Source: Blastococcus aggregatus (GTDB lineage Bacteria > Actinomycetota > Actinomycetes > Mycobacteriales > Geodermatophilaceae). Taken from it: 64,000 nt of DNA. The notes beneath the pieces were generated by a model that had not been told where the DNA came from, did not search any database, and saw only the letters and a program-made list of their open reading frames with translations. A program made the position numbers and the translations under genes. The stretch's first letter is position 1; each line of letters opens with the position of its first letter. The stretch spans positions 310,001 through 374,000 of the forward strand of contig NZ_OBQI01000005.1 in NCBI RefSeq assembly GCF_900221005.1, in the 5' to 3' direction. Positions 34,033-42,175 of the stretch are shown piece by piece.

Positions 34033-34650
34033 GTGAAGCTCCGCCTGCCCGGCCGCCGCAACGCCGCCGAGACGACCGCCACCGACACCTCGGCCGACTC
34101 CGGCGAGCACACCGCGCACCTGGTGAAGACCTCGGGCAAGGGGCGGCCCACCCCCCGGCGCAACGAGGCGCAGGGTCGCCGGCCGGGTCCCCCGCCGCCC
34201 CCGCCGACCACGCGCAAGGAGGCCTACCGCCGCGCGCGCGAGCAGCAGGCGGCCCGACGCGGTGACGCCCGCCTGGCGGCCGCCCGCGGCGACGACGCCT
34301 TCCTCCCGGCGCGCGACCGCGGACCGGTCCGCAAGACCGTCCGCGACCTGGTCGACGCCCGCCGCAACGTCGGCAGCTGGTTCCTGGCCATCGCCGGCGT
34401 CGCGCTGATCGGCACGTTCGTGCCGAGCGCCACGATCCGGGGCTACGCCAGCTTCCTGCTGTTCGGCTTCTTCCTGCTGCTCATCGTCGACTCGGTCGTG
34501 CTGAACCGGAAGATCAAGAAGACGCTGGCCGAGCGCTTCCCGGCCGACACCAAGACCCGGGGCGCCTCCTGGTACGGCATCAGCCGCGCGACGATGATCC
34601 GCCGCTGGCGGTTCCCCAAGCCCGAGGTCCCGCTCGGCGCCGACGTCTGA
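34033..34650 (+). CDS. DUF3043 membrane protein
   Basis: The 205-residue protein has a basic, disordered N-terminal half with a Pro run, RREAYRRAREQQAARRGD-like basic helix and FLPARDRGPVRKTVRDLVDARRN, then two membrane helices (about 116-134 and 140-157), and a C-terminal KTLAERFP / GASWYGISRATMIRRWR segment. These are DUF3043 signatures. GTG 34033 follows TAGACT by 8 nt. The family is actinobacterial; function unknown. Confidence 0.8.
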   Translation: MKLRLPGRRNAAETTATDTSADSGEHTAHLVKTSGKGRPTPRRNEAQGRRPGPPPPPPTTRKEAYRRAREQQAARRGDARLAAARGDDAFLPARDRGPVRKTVRDLVDARRNVGSWFLAIAGVALIGTFVPSATIRGYASFLLFGFFLLLIVDSVVLNRKIKKTLAERFPADTKTRGASWYGISRATMIRRWRFPKPEVPLGADV

Positions 34651-34662
34651 CCCGCGCCCTCC

Positions 34663-35490
34663 GTGCACGTCCGGCTGCTCGGCACCGGCGCGGCCGACGG
34701 CTGGCCCAACCCGTGGTGCTCGTGCGCGTCCTGCGCGGACGCCCGCGCCCGCGGTGAGTCCCGGCGGCAGACGTCGGTGCTCCTCGACGGCGGGGTCCTG
34801 CTGGACCTCTCCCCCGCCCTGCCCCCCGACGGCGTCTCGCTGGCCGGCGTGCACACGGTCCTGGTGACCCACGCCCACCCCGACCACTGCGCGCCCTTCG
34901 CCCTGCTGTGGCGGCACTGGGTGCTGCCCGGCGAGCACCTCACGATCGCCGGGCCGGCCGAGGTGCTCGAGACCTGCCGGCCGTGGCTGGCGCCCGGCGC
35001 CCCGGTCGAGCTGGTGGCCGTCGAGCCGGGAGCGACGCTGCGCGTGCGCGGCTACGACGTCCGCGTGCTGCCGGCCGACCACGAGGTGCCGGCGGTGCTC
35101 TACGACGTCACCGGCCCCGACGGCGCGCGGCTGCTGTACGCCACGGACACCGGCCCGCTGCCGGACGCCGCGCTCGCGGCGGTCGAGGGCGCGGCGTTCG
35201 ACGTCGTCCTGCTCGAGCAGACGTTCGGCGACAAGCGCGACCACGGCACCCGTCACCTCGACCTCGGCAGCTTCCCGGTCGAGCTCGCCCGGCTGCGCGC
35301 CGCCGGCGCGGTCACCCCGGGCACCGACGTCGTCGCCGTGCACCTGAGCCACCACAACCCGCCCGCCGCGGAGCTGGCCGCCCGGCTCGCCGGGCACGGT
35401 GCCCGCGTGCTCCCCGACGGAGCGGAACTGCAGGTGGGGGCCTACCGTCGGCGTCCGTGGAATTCCGACGCCTCGGCCGCTCCGGCCTGA
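34663..35490 (+). CDS. Metallo-beta-lactamase-fold hydrolase, PhnP-like
   Basis: The 275-residue protein has the MBL metal motif HAHPDH (in VLVTHAHPDHCAPF), a further His in LPADHEVP, Asp in YATDTGPL and a last His in HLSHHNPP. Near the N-terminus GTGAADGWPNPWCSCASC resembles the extra zinc site of PhnP-type phosphodiesterases. In Streptomyces a similar domain is linked to cobinamide kinase, and Rv2207-type genes lie in this neighbourhood, so a cobalamin-related or cyclic-phosphodiester role is possible. It starts with GTG. Its last 34 bases overlap the aldo/keto reductase gene. Confidence 0.8.
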   Translation: MHVRLLGTGAADGWPNPWCSCASCADARARGESRRQTSVLLDGGVLLDLSPALPPDGVSLAGVHTVLVTHAHPDHCAPFALLWRHWVLPGEHLTIAGPAEVLETCRPWLAPGAPVELVAVEPGATLRVRGYDVRVLPADHEVPAVLYDVTGPDGARLLYATDTGPLPDAALAAVEGAAFDVVLLEQTFGDKRDHGTRHLDLGSFPVELARLRAAGAVTPGTDVVAVHLSHHNPPAAELAARLAGHGARVLPDGAELQVGAYRRRPWNSDASAAPA

Positions 35491-36446
35491 CCATCTCCGA
35501 GATCGCCTACGGCAACTGGCTCACGCACGGCAGCCAGGTCGAGGAGGACGCCGCGCACGCGTGCGTGCGCGCCGCCCTCGACGAGGGCATCACGACCTTC
35601 GACACCGCCGACGTGTACGCCGGCACGAAGGCCGAGTCCGTGCTCGGCCGGGCGCTGGCCGGTCAGCGCCGCGAGGGGCTGGAGATCTTCACGAAGGTCT
35701 ACTGGCCCACCGGTCCCGGCCGCAACGACCGCGGGCTGTCCCGCAAGCACATCATGGAGAGCTGCACCGCCTCGCTGAAGCGGCTGCAGACCGACTACGT
35801 CGACCTCTACCAGGCGCACCGCTACGACTCCTCGGTGCCGCTGGAGGAGACGATGACGGCCTTCGCCGACCTCGTGCGGCAGGGCAAGGTGCTCTACATC
35901 GGCGTCTCGGAGTGGAACGCCGAGGAGATCGCCGCCGGCGCCGGGCTCGCCCGCGAGCTGGGCATCCAGCTGATCAGCAACCAGCCGCAGTACTCGATGC
36001 TGTGGCGGGTGATCGAGGACGAGGTCGTACCCACGTCCGAGAAGCACGGCCTGTCGCAGATCGTCTGGTCACCGCTGGCGCAGGGCATCCTCACCGGCAA
36101 GTACCTGCCGGGTCAGCAGCCGCCGACGGACTCCCGCGGCGGCCACGCCGAGGCCGGCGGGTCGATGCAGCAGTTCCTCAGGAACGAGGAACTCCTCACC
36201 CGCGTGCAGGACCTGAAGCCGATCGCGGCCGACCTCGGTCTCTCGATGGCCCAGCTGGCGGTCGCCTGGGTGCTGCAGAACCCGAACGTCGCCGCCGCGA
36301 TCATCGGGGCGAGCCGCCCGGAACAGGTGCAGGACAACGTCAAGGCCGCCGGCGTGCGGCTCGACGCCGACGTCCTCGCGCGCATCGACGAGGTGCTCGG
36401 CGGCGCCGTGGAACGCGACCCGGGCAAGGTCTCGCGCGGCGCCTGA
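35457..36446 (+). CDS. Aldo/keto reductase (KCNAB/YghZ-like)
   Basis: The 329-residue TIM-barrel protein has the AKR catalytic set: Asp/Tyr in TFDTADVYAGTKAE, Lys in IFTKVYWP, and His in LYQAHRYD. VVWSPLAQGILTGKY and the C-terminal VAAAIIGASRPEQV NADPH-binding segment are typical of voltage-gated-K-channel-beta-like AKRs. GTG 35457 is the earliest start that fits (VEFRRLGRSGL is a family-typical beginning); it lies 8 nt after TACCGT and within the MBL gene's 3' end. It reduces aldehydes or ketones; substrate unknown. Confidence 0.85.
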   Translation: MEFRRLGRSGLTISEIAYGNWLTHGSQVEEDAAHACVRAALDEGITTFDTADVYAGTKAESVLGRALAGQRREGLEIFTKVYWPTGPGRNDRGLSRKHIMESCTASLKRLQTDYVDLYQAHRYDSSVPLEETMTAFADLVRQGKVLYIGVSEWNAEEIAAGAGLARELGIQLISNQPQYSMLWRVIEDEVVPTSEKHGLSQIVWSPLAQGILTGKYLPGQQPPTDSRGGHAEAGGSMQQFLRNEELLTRVQDLKPIAADLGLSMAQLAVAWVLQNPNVAAAIIGASRPEQVQDNVKAAGVRLDADVLARIDEVLGGAVERDPGKVSRGA

Positions 36447-36456
36447 TCGTCGAGGT

Positions 36457-36491
36457 CTCCTGACCCTCACCCTGAGGGAGAGGGTCAGGAG
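36457..36491. terminator. Hairpin between convergent aldo/keto reductase and small hypothetical gene
   Basis: CTCCTGACCCTC (36457-36468) pairs with GAGGGTCAGGAG (36480-36491); the loop can pair further (CCCT with AGGG). It overlaps the stop codon of the minus-strand gene. No U-tract. Confidence 0.7.
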
Positions 36492-36697
36492 GCCGCCAGG
36501 CCCATCGGGCCGTAGACCTCCCGGTCGTCCTCGAACAGGGTCACGGTGGCGACGCCCCGCTCGAGCAGGTCGCGCCAGTTCTCCCCCAGCCAGGACTCCG
36601 CATCCCCCTGGTTGTCCGAGGGCGGGATCTCGACCCCGATGGACGACGGTTCGACGGTCGCCCCGGACGGATCCTCCAGGCGCCAGTACCAGCTCAT
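36485..36697 (-). CDS. Conserved small acidic protein, function unknown
   Basis: The 70-residue protein starts MSWYWRLEDPSG and contains DAESWLGENWRDLLERGVATVTLFEDDREVYGPMGL. It is acidic and Trp-rich, without a signal or membrane segment. The start ATG 36697 lies 6 nt after a TAGCCT box (leaderless pattern), and the codon bias is strong, so it is very likely real. I recall similar short proteins in other actinobacteria but no function. Confidence 0.75.
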   Translation of the reverse strand: MSWYWRLEDPSGATVEPSSIGVEIPPSDNQGDAESWLGENWRDLLERGVATVTLFEDDREVYGPMGLAAS

Positions 36698-36703
36698 CCC
36701 CGC

Positions 36704-36709
36704 AGGCTA
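36704..36709 (-). promoter_or_regulatory. Candidate -10 box (TAGCCT) of a leaderless small-protein transcript
   Basis: TAGCCT on the minus strand ends exactly 6 nt before ATG 36697. Confidence 0.5.
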
Positions 36710-36803
36710 GTGCCCCCCGGGGCGGGAACGTGATCATCATCCGGGTTACTCGCGTCGTCGACCGGGCATGGCAGTCCACCGACTGCGTCCGAGCGGAGGA
36801 TCC

Positions 36804-37256
36804 ATGACCGCAGCTCCACCCCCGCCGTCGGCGACCGGTGCCACCCGCGCCGCCGGCTCCCCTGCAGACCCCGCCGACGCCACCACCGGCCAGCTGATCA
36901 CCCAGCTCACCGAGCAGGTCAGCCGGCTGGTCCGCGACGAGGCCCGGCTGGCCCAGGCCGAGGTCGCGCAGAAGGCGAAGCGGCTCGGCATCGGCGCCGG
37001 GCTGTTCGGCGGCGCCGGCCTGTTCGCCTTCCTGGGCCTGGCCGTGCTCGTCGCCACCGCCGTGCTCGCCCTCGACCTGGTCCTGCCCGCCTGGCTTGCC
37101 GCGCTCGTCGTCGCCGTCGTCCTCCTGGCCATCGCCGGCGTGCTGGCGCTGATCGGCAAGAAGGACGTCGAGAAGGCCAGCCCACCGGTGCCCACGCAGG
37201 CCATCGCCGGCGTCCAGGCCGACATCGCCGCCGTCAAGCAGGGGCTGTCGCGGTGA
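36804..37256 (+). CDS. Phage-holin-like (Actinobacterial Holin-X) membrane protein
   Basis: The 150-residue protein has an N-terminal Ala/Pro stretch, a helix (QLITQLTEQVSRLVRDEARLAQAEVAQKAKRL) and two membrane helices near 72-95 and 98-118, the layout of Pfam holin-X (Phage_holin_3_6). Despite the name these are chromosomal membrane proteins. I start at ATG 36804, with GGAGGAT directly upstream; an ATG 36 bases earlier has no ribosome binding site. It heads an operon with DUF3618 and DUF4235 proteins. Confidence 0.82.
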   Translation: MTAAPPPPSATGATRAAGSPADPADATTGQLITQLTEQVSRLVRDEARLAQAEVAQKAKRLGIGAGLFGGAGLFAFLGLAVLVATAVLALDLVLPAWLAALVVAVVLLAIAGVLALIGKKDVEKASPPVPTQAIAGVQADIAAVKQGLSR

Positions 37257-37528
37257 CCTCCCCCGACGGCACCGGCGACGTCGAGGCGCTCCGGGCGGAG
37301 ATCGACGCGACCCGCGAGGAGCTGGGCCGCACGGTCGACGCACTGAGCAACCGGCTCGACGTGCCGGCACGTGCGCGCGAGCGGATGGCCCGCACCAAGG
37401 ACACTGCCGTCGAGACCTATCGGGAGAGCCCGCCCGCCGTGATCGGCGCCGGCGTCGCCCTCGTCGGGCTCGTGGTCGGACTGATCGTGCTGCGCCGTCG
37501 GCGCGCCACTGCGAGGAGGAACCGTTGA
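37253..37528 (+). CDS. DUF3618 membrane protein
   Basis: The 91-residue protein has the DUF3618 pattern: ALRAEIDATREELGRTVDALSNRLDVPARARERM, then TYRESPPAVIGAGVALVGLVVGLIVLRRRR with a single membrane helix. It overlaps the holin-like gene (GTGA) and is overlapped by the next gene (TTGA). The helical part resembles ElaB/YqjD proteins that bind ribosomes at the membrane, but this is not established for the family. Confidence 0.85.
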   Translation: MTSPDGTGDVEALRAEIDATREELGRTVDALSNRLDVPARARERMARTKDTAVETYRESPPAVIGAGVALVGLVVGLIVLRRRRATARRNR

Positions 37529-37827
37529 GCAAGCGCACCAAGGGCGAGGCGAAGAAGAACACCGGCGCGAAGCTCGCCTACCGGCCGATCGGCCTGGTCG
37601 CCGGCCTGGTGGCCGGTTCGCTGAGCGGCATCGTGTTCAAGCAGGTCTGGAAGCTCGTCGCCCAGGAGGAGGAGGCACCCTCCGCCCTGCAGAGCGAGTA
37701 CCGGATGCGGGAGGTCGTCCTGGCGGCCGCCATCCAGGGCGCGATCTTCGCCGCGACCAAGGCGGCCGTCGACCGCGCCGGGGCCCGCGGGTTCAAGCAG
37801 GTCACCGGCGCGTGGCCCGGCGACTGA
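37525..37827 (+). CDS. DUF4235 membrane protein
   Basis: The 100-residue protein has the DUF4235 signature: KLAYRPIGLVAGLVAGSLSGIVFKQVWK and ALQSEYRMREVVLAAAIQGAIFAATKAAVDRAGARGF. Two membrane segments. It begins with TTG 37525, backed by GAGGAGGAA 4 nt upstream and by the overlap with the DUF3618 stop. Function unknown. Confidence 0.85.
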   Translation: MSKRTKGEAKKNTGAKLAYRPIGLVAGLVAGSLSGIVFKQVWKLVAQEEEAPSALQSEYRMREVVLAAAIQGAIFAATKAAVDRAGARGFKQVTGAWPGD

Positions 37828-37837
37828 GGAGCACCCG

Positions 37838-38980
37838 ATGACCGGCACGCGGCAACGCGAGAGCGCCGTCGACCGGATCCGCGAACGGGTCGAGGAGAAG
37901 GCAGCGCGCCGCGCCGCCGCGGCGAAGGCCGCGGCCGAGGGCCGCGCCACGGGTGATCCCGACAGGCTGCCCGCCGACGCCCCGCGCCCGGAGCAGCTCC
38001 CCGGCATCCACGCGTCCTCGCCACTGGGGATCCCGGCGCGCGGGTGGAAGCAGGTCCTCAAGCGCGCCTGGGCGGAGAACAACGCCGACAACATGCCGAT
38101 CATCGCCGGCGGGGTGGCGTTCTTCGGCTTCCTGGCGATCTTCCCCGCCCTGATCGCCCTGATCTCCATCTACGGGCTCGTGGCCTCCCCGGAGCAGGCC
38201 GCCGAGCAGGTCGAGTCGTTCACGTCCGGCCTGCCCGAGGCCGCGCGGGAGCTGATCGCCGAGCAGGTCACCGCGGTCACCGAGAACGCCGGAGGGGCGC
38301 TCACGGTCAGCCTGATCGTCTCCATCCTCGCGGCCCTGTGGAGCGCGTCCGGGGGTGTCAACAACGTCGTCAAGGCGGTGAACATCGCCTACGACGAGGC
38401 CGAGACCCGCAACTTCGTCAAGCTGCGGGCGCTGTCACTGGTGCTCACGCTGGGCGCGGTCGTGTTCGTGGTCCTGACGATCGGGCTGGTCGCCGTCCTC
38501 CCCCTGGTGCTCGACGCGCTCCCGCTCGGTGCCGTCGGGACCGTGCTGGCGGAGATCGGCCGCTGGGTCGCGCTGCTCGCCGTCGTCGCCGGTTCACTGG
38601 CGGTGCTCTACCGCGTGGCCCCCGACCGCGACGCGCCGCGCTTCCGCTGGGTCAGCCTCGGCTCGATCGTCGTGACCGTGGTCTGGGCGCTGGTCAGCCT
38701 CGGGTTCTCGCTGTACGTGAACAACTTCGGGAGCTACGACAAGACCTACGGGGCGATCGCCGGCGTCATCGTCCTGATGCTGTGGCTGTACCTGACCTGC
38801 TACCTGATCCTGCTCGGGGCCGAGATCAACTCCGAGGCCGAGCACCAGACGGGCCACGACACCACCGACGGCGAGCCCGTGCCGATGGGCCAGCGCAACG
38901 CCGTGAAGGCGGACACGCTGCCCGAGAAGGCCGAGCCGGAGAAGGGCGACGGCGACCCGACCCGCAAGAACGCGCCCTGA
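37838..38980 (+). CDS. YihY/BrkB family integral membrane protein
   Basis: The 380-residue protein has a basic cytoplasmic N-terminus, six membrane segments in the central 280 residues, and an acidic tail. GVAFFGFLAIFPALIALISIYGL, LWSASGGVNNVVKAVNIAYDE and YGAIAGVIVLMLWLYLTCYLILLGAEINSEAEHQ are family signatures. It starts with ATG behind GAGGAG, 10 bp after the DUF4235 gene. The family was once called ribonuclease BN by mistake; transport is suspected but unproven. Confidence 0.88.
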   Translation: MTGTRQRESAVDRIRERVEEKAARRAAAAKAAAEGRATGDPDRLPADAPRPEQLPGIHASSPLGIPARGWKQVLKRAWAENNADNMPIIAGGVAFFGFLAIFPALIALISIYGLVASPEQAAEQVESFTSGLPEAARELIAEQVTAVTENAGGALTVSLIVSILAALWSASGGVNNVVKAVNIAYDEAETRNFVKLRALSLVLTLGAVVFVVLTIGLVAVLPLVLDALPLGAVGTVLAEIGRWVALLAVVAGSLAVLYRVAPDRDAPRFRWVSLGSIVVTVVWALVSLGFSLYVNNFGSYDKTYGAIAGVIVLMLWLYLTCYLILLGAEINSEAEHQTGHDTTDGEPVPMGQRNAVKADTLPEKAEPEKGDGDPTRKNAP

Positions 38981-38986
38981 CCGGCC

Positions 38987-40105
38987 TCAGCGCACGTGCG
39001 AGGGCACGAACGGCGGCTTGACGACCTCGACCGGCTGCGGCCGGCCGCGGACGTCGACGGCCAGTTCGGCGCCGGCCTCGACGCCCGCCGACGAGTCCAG
39101 CAGGGCCAGGGCGATGCCGGTCTTCAGCGTCGGGGAGAAGGTGCCGCTGGTGGTCAGCCCCACCTGGGTGCCGGCGGCGTCGAGCACCGCCATGCCCGCG
39201 CGGGGGATGCCCCGGCCGCTCGCCCGCAGCCCCCAGAGCAGGCGGCGGGGACCCGCCTCGCGCTCGGCCAGCAGCGCCTCGCGCCCCCAGAAGGCCGGCT
39301 TCTTCCAGCCCACGGCCCATCCGGCGCGCGCCTGCACGGGGGTGATGTCGGGCGACAGCTCGTGGCCGTGCAGCGGATAGCCCATCTCGGTGCGCAGCGT
39401 GTCGCGGGCGCCGAGGCCGCAGGGCCGGATGCCGAGATCCTGGCCGGCCTCGAGCAGCGCGTCCCACAGCTCGCCGACCCGGTCGGCGTCCACGAGCACC
39501 TCGTAACCGTGCTCCCCGGTGTAGCCGGTGCGGCAGACCGTCACCTCGGCGCCGCCGGCGCCCGTACCGGTCACGAACGACATGTAGGAGAGCTCGCCGG
39601 GCAGGCCCAGCAGCTCGAGCACCTGCAACGAGCGCGGACCCTGCACCGCCAGGACGGCGACCTGCTCGTGCCGGTTCTCGACCGTCACGCCCGCCGGCGC
39701 CTCGGCGGCCAGCCGGCCCAGCACCTCGGCGGCGTTGGCGGCGTTGGGCACCAGCAGCACCTCGTCGGGCCCGTGCAGGTAGACGATGAGGTCGTCGATC
39801 ACTCCCCCGGCCCGCGGGTCGCCGTCGGGCAGGCAGCACAGGGTGTACTGCGCTTGACGGGGGCCGATCCGCCCGAGGTCGTTGGTGAGGCAGGCGTCGA
39901 GGAACGCCGCCGCGCCCGGTCCGCGCACCGTCCCGGTGCCCAGGTGGGAGACGTCGAACAGGCCCACGCCCTCCCGGACCGCGGCGTGCTCGGCGAGCAC
40001 TCCCCCGCCGGCGTACTCGATCGGCATCGACCAGCCGCCGAAGTCGGCGAGCTTGGCACCGGCAGCGACGTGCCGGTCGTGCAGCGGGGAGGTCAGCGGG
40101 CTCAC
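38987..40105 (-). CDS. gcvT: Aminomethyltransferase (glycine cleavage T protein)
   Basis: The protein has 372 residues. It contains the folate-binding and catalytic segments of T proteins: [54 protein letters not shown] and [17 protein letters not shown]. It transfers the methylene group of aminomethyl-lipoyl H protein to tetrahydrofolate. Two GTG starts are possible, 40114 and 40105; I prefer 40105, because TAGCGT (40118-40113) would act as a -10 box 7 nt upstream and overlaps the first GTG. gcvH, gcvP are not here. The gene is divergent from pepA. Confidence 0.92.
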   Translation of the reverse strand: MSPLTSPLHDRHVAAGAKLADFGGWSMPIEYAGGGVLAEHAAVREGVGLFDVSHLGTGTVRGPGAAAFLDACLTNDLGRIGPRQAQYTLCCLPDGDPRAGGVIDDLIVYLHGPDEVLLVPNAANAAEVLGRLAAEAPAGVTVENRHEQVAVLAVQGPRSLQVLELLGLPGELSYMSFVTGTGAGGAEVTVCRTGYTGEHGYEVLVDADRVGELWDALLEAGQDLGIRPCGLGARDTLRTEMGYPLHGHELSPDITPVQARAGWAVGWKKPAFWGREALLAEREAGPRRLLWGLRASGRGIPRAGMAVLDAAGTQVGLTTSGTFSPTLKTGIALALLDSSAGVEAGAELAVDVRGRPQPVEVVKPPFVPSHVR

Positions 40106-40112
40106 GGGGGTC

Positions 40113-40118
40113 ACGCTA
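40113..40118 (-). promoter_or_regulatory. Candidate -10 box (TAGCGT) of gcvT
   Basis: TAGCGT on the minus strand ends 7 nt before GTG 40105 and overlaps the alternative start GTG 40114. Confidence 0.45.
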
Positions 40119-40128
40119 TCGGGAGCCC

Positions 40129-40134
40129 TACGAT
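40129..40134 (+). promoter_or_regulatory. Candidate -10 box (TACGAT) of leaderless pepA
   Basis: TACGAT ends exactly 6 nt before GTG 40141; there is no ribosome binding site. Confidence 0.5.
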
Positions 40135-40140
40135 CGGACC

Positions 40141-41652
40141 GTGCCGCCGACGATCACTGCCACCGACCAGCCCCTCGAGAAGCTCACCGCCGACGCGGTC
40201 GTCGTCGCGGTCGGCAGGGGGCCCGACGGGCCGCTGCCCACTCCCGGCGCCGAGGCCGTCGACCGGCTGCTCGGCGGCCGGCTGTTCGCGGCGCTGGCCG
40301 ACCTCGGCGCCCGCGGTGGCGAGGACGAGGTCACCCGCCTGGCCTCCTTCGGCCAGGGTCCCTTCCCGGTCGTCGCCGTCACGGGCCTCGGCGCACCCGA
40401 CGCCGACGGCGGGTACTCCGCCGAGGCGGTGCGCCGCGCCGCCGGTGCCGCCAGCCGTGCCCTGACCGGGCGCCGGACCCTGGTCAGCCTGCTCGCCGCC
40501 GTGGGTGGCGCCCCCGACGCCGAGCGGCTGCACGCCGTCGGCGAGGGCTCGCTGCTCGGCGCGTACGAGTTCACCACCTACAAGTCCGACCTCCCCGCGA
40601 ACCGGCCGCTGCCGCCCCAGGAGATCACCGTCGTCGTCCCGGGTGCCGGTGAGGCCGAGACCGCGCTGCGCCGGGCCCGCGCCGTCGCCGAGGCCGTCGT
40701 CCTCGTGCGCGACCTGGTGAACACCCCGCCCAACGACCTCTTCCCCGCCGAGCTGGCCGCCCGTGGTGCCGCCGCCGGCGAGAAGCTCGGGCTCACCTCC
40801 GAGATCCTCGACGAGGACGCCCTGGCTGCCGGCGGCTACGGCGGCATCCTCGCCGTCGGCGGCGGCTCCACCCGCAAGCCGCGGCTGCTCCGCCTGACCT
40901 ACCGGGGCACGGGCGCACGCAAGAAGATCGCGCTGGTCGGCAAGGGCATCACCTTCGACAGCGGCGGTATCTCGATCAAGCCCGCCGCGAAGATGGAGGA
41001 CATGAAGAGCGACATGGCCGGCGCCGCGGCCGTGATCGCCACCGTGTGCCTGGTCGCCCAGCTCGGGCTGCCGGTCGAGGTCACCGCGACGGTCCCGATC
41101 GCCGAGAACCTGCCCAGCGGCACCGCCTACCGCCCGGCCGACGTCGTGACCTTCCGCAACGGCAAGAAGGCCGAGATCACCAACACCGACGCGGAGGGCC
41201 GGGTCGTCCTCGCCGACGCCATCGCCCGCGCCGCCGAGGACCGCCCCGACGCCCTGCTGGAGACCTCGACGCTCACCGGCGCCCAGACCGTCGCGCTCGG
41301 CGGCCGCACGGCCGGTGTCATGGGCAGCGACGACCTGCGCGACGCCGTGATCACCGCCTCGCAGCGCGCCGGCGAGTCGATGTGGCCGATGCCGCTGCCC
41401 CCCGAGCTCCGGCGCGGGCTGGACTCGTCGGTGGCCGACTTCGTCAACGCGAACACCGACCGCCTGGGCGGGATGCTGGTGGGCGGCCACTTCCTCAAGG
41501 AGTTCGTGCCCGCCGACCTGCCGTGGGCGCACATCGACATCGCCGGCCCGAGCTACAACACCGGCGGGCCGTGGGGCTACACGCCCAAGGGCGGCACCGG
41601 CGTCCCCGTGCGCACGCTGCTGGCCACCATCGAGGCCCTCATCGCCGAGTGA
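40141..41652 (+). CDS. pepA: Leucyl aminopeptidase (M17)
   Basis: The 503-residue protein has the M17 C-terminal catalytic domain: [26 protein letters not shown] and the signature [13 protein letters not shown], which together carry the two-zinc ligands and catalytic Lys/Arg. The N-terminal macro-like domain is present (residues 1-160). It cleaves N-terminal residues from peptides in the cytoplasm. The neighbourhood of gcvT and dlaT matches pepB/Rv2213. The stop is 4 bp from the convergent hypothetical gene. Confidence 0.93.
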   Translation: MPPTITATDQPLEKLTADAVVVAVGRGPDGPLPTPGAEAVDRLLGGRLFAALADLGARGGEDEVTRLASFGQGPFPVVAVTGLGAPDADGGYSAEAVRRAAGAASRALTGRRTLVSLLAAVGGAPDAERLHAVGEGSLLGAYEFTTYKSDLPANRPLPPQEITVVVPGAGEAETALRRARAVAEAVVLVRDLVNTPPNDLFPAELAARGAAAGEKLGLTSEILDEDALAAGGYGGILAVGGGSTRKPRLLRLTYRGTGARKKIALVGKGITFDSGGISIKPAAKMEDMKSDMAGAAAVIATVCLVAQLGLPVEVTATVPIAENLPSGTAYRPADVVTFRNGKKAEITNTDAEGRVVLADAIARAAEDRPDALLETSTLTGAQTVALGGRTAGVMGSDDLRDAVITASQRAGESMWPMPLPPELRRGLDSSVADFVNANTDRLGGMLVGGHFLKEFVPADLPWAHIDIAGPSYNTGGPWGYTPKGGTGVPVRTLLATIEALIAE

Positions 41653-41656
41653 GCCC

Positions 41657-42010
41657 TCACAACCCCTTCTGGCGGGAGCTCCAGTCGCGCATCCGCTGGG
41701 GGTAGCCGGTGACCTGCGCGTCGTAGACCGGGATGGACAGGTCGCGGGAGAGCTTCCGGGCGACGTCGGGGCCGTCGATGCGTCGCCGGGTCCACTCGCC
41801 GTCGGCGGCCACCAGCACGATCGTTGTCTCGGTGACCGTCGTGCGGGGCTCGACGTACCCCTCGACGCCGCGGCGCGAGGCGACGAACTGCTCGAGATGG
41901 GTCAGGTCGGTGCGGTGCGAGCCGCGGTCCAGGGTGCCCCGCCGCCCGTCGTCCCTGGCCCGGCCGGGGCGACGACGCCCCCGGCCGCGCAGCCGATCGA
42001 TGAGCCCCAT
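41657..42010 (-). CDS. Conserved hypothetical protein
   Basis: The 117-residue protein starts at ATG 42010 (GGGAGAGG upstream). The N-terminus is basic (LIDRLRGRGRRR), then DLTHLEQFVASRRGVEGYVEPRTTVTETTIVLVAADGEWTRRRI and a C-terminal DLSIPVYDAQVTGYPQRMRDWS. It reads like a small alpha/beta domain. I recall similar proteins between pepA and lpd in Streptomyces, annotated only as hypothetical. Much larger open frames running through it on the same strand are artefacts of GC bias. Confidence 0.75.
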   Translation of the reverse strand: MGLIDRLRGRGRRRPGRARDDGRRGTLDRGSHRTDLTHLEQFVASRRGVEGYVEPRTTVTETTIVLVAADGEWTRRRIDGPDVARKLSRDLSIPVYDAQVTGYPQRMRDWSSRQKGL

Positions 42011-42124
42011 GGCGCCTCTCCCGTCCTCCGTCGCGCGCCGACCGACCCTCGTGATCATCGGCACGCTCGGGAAGGCAACGGCGCTCCGGGCCGGGTCGTT
42101 CCCGGAGTGGCAGGATGGGCCCGA

Positions 42125-42148
42125 GGCCCCGCCCGCTCGAGCGGGGCC
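42125..42148 (+). promoter_or_regulatory. Hairpin in the lpdA leader
   Basis: GGCCCCGC (42125-42132) pairs with GCGGGGCC (42141-42148) with an 8-base loop. It lies about 30 bases before the lpdA ribosome binding site. Whether it regulates lpdA or stabilises its 5' end cannot be told. Confidence 0.35.
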
Positions 42149-42175
42149 AGACACCGCACCTGAGGAGCAGAACTC

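Noticed and set aside
36804-37256. Prophage lysis cassette suggested by the holin-like protein
   Set aside because: No endolysin or other phage gene is near; the Holin-X family is chromosomal in actinobacteria and the operon partners are housekeeping DUFs.
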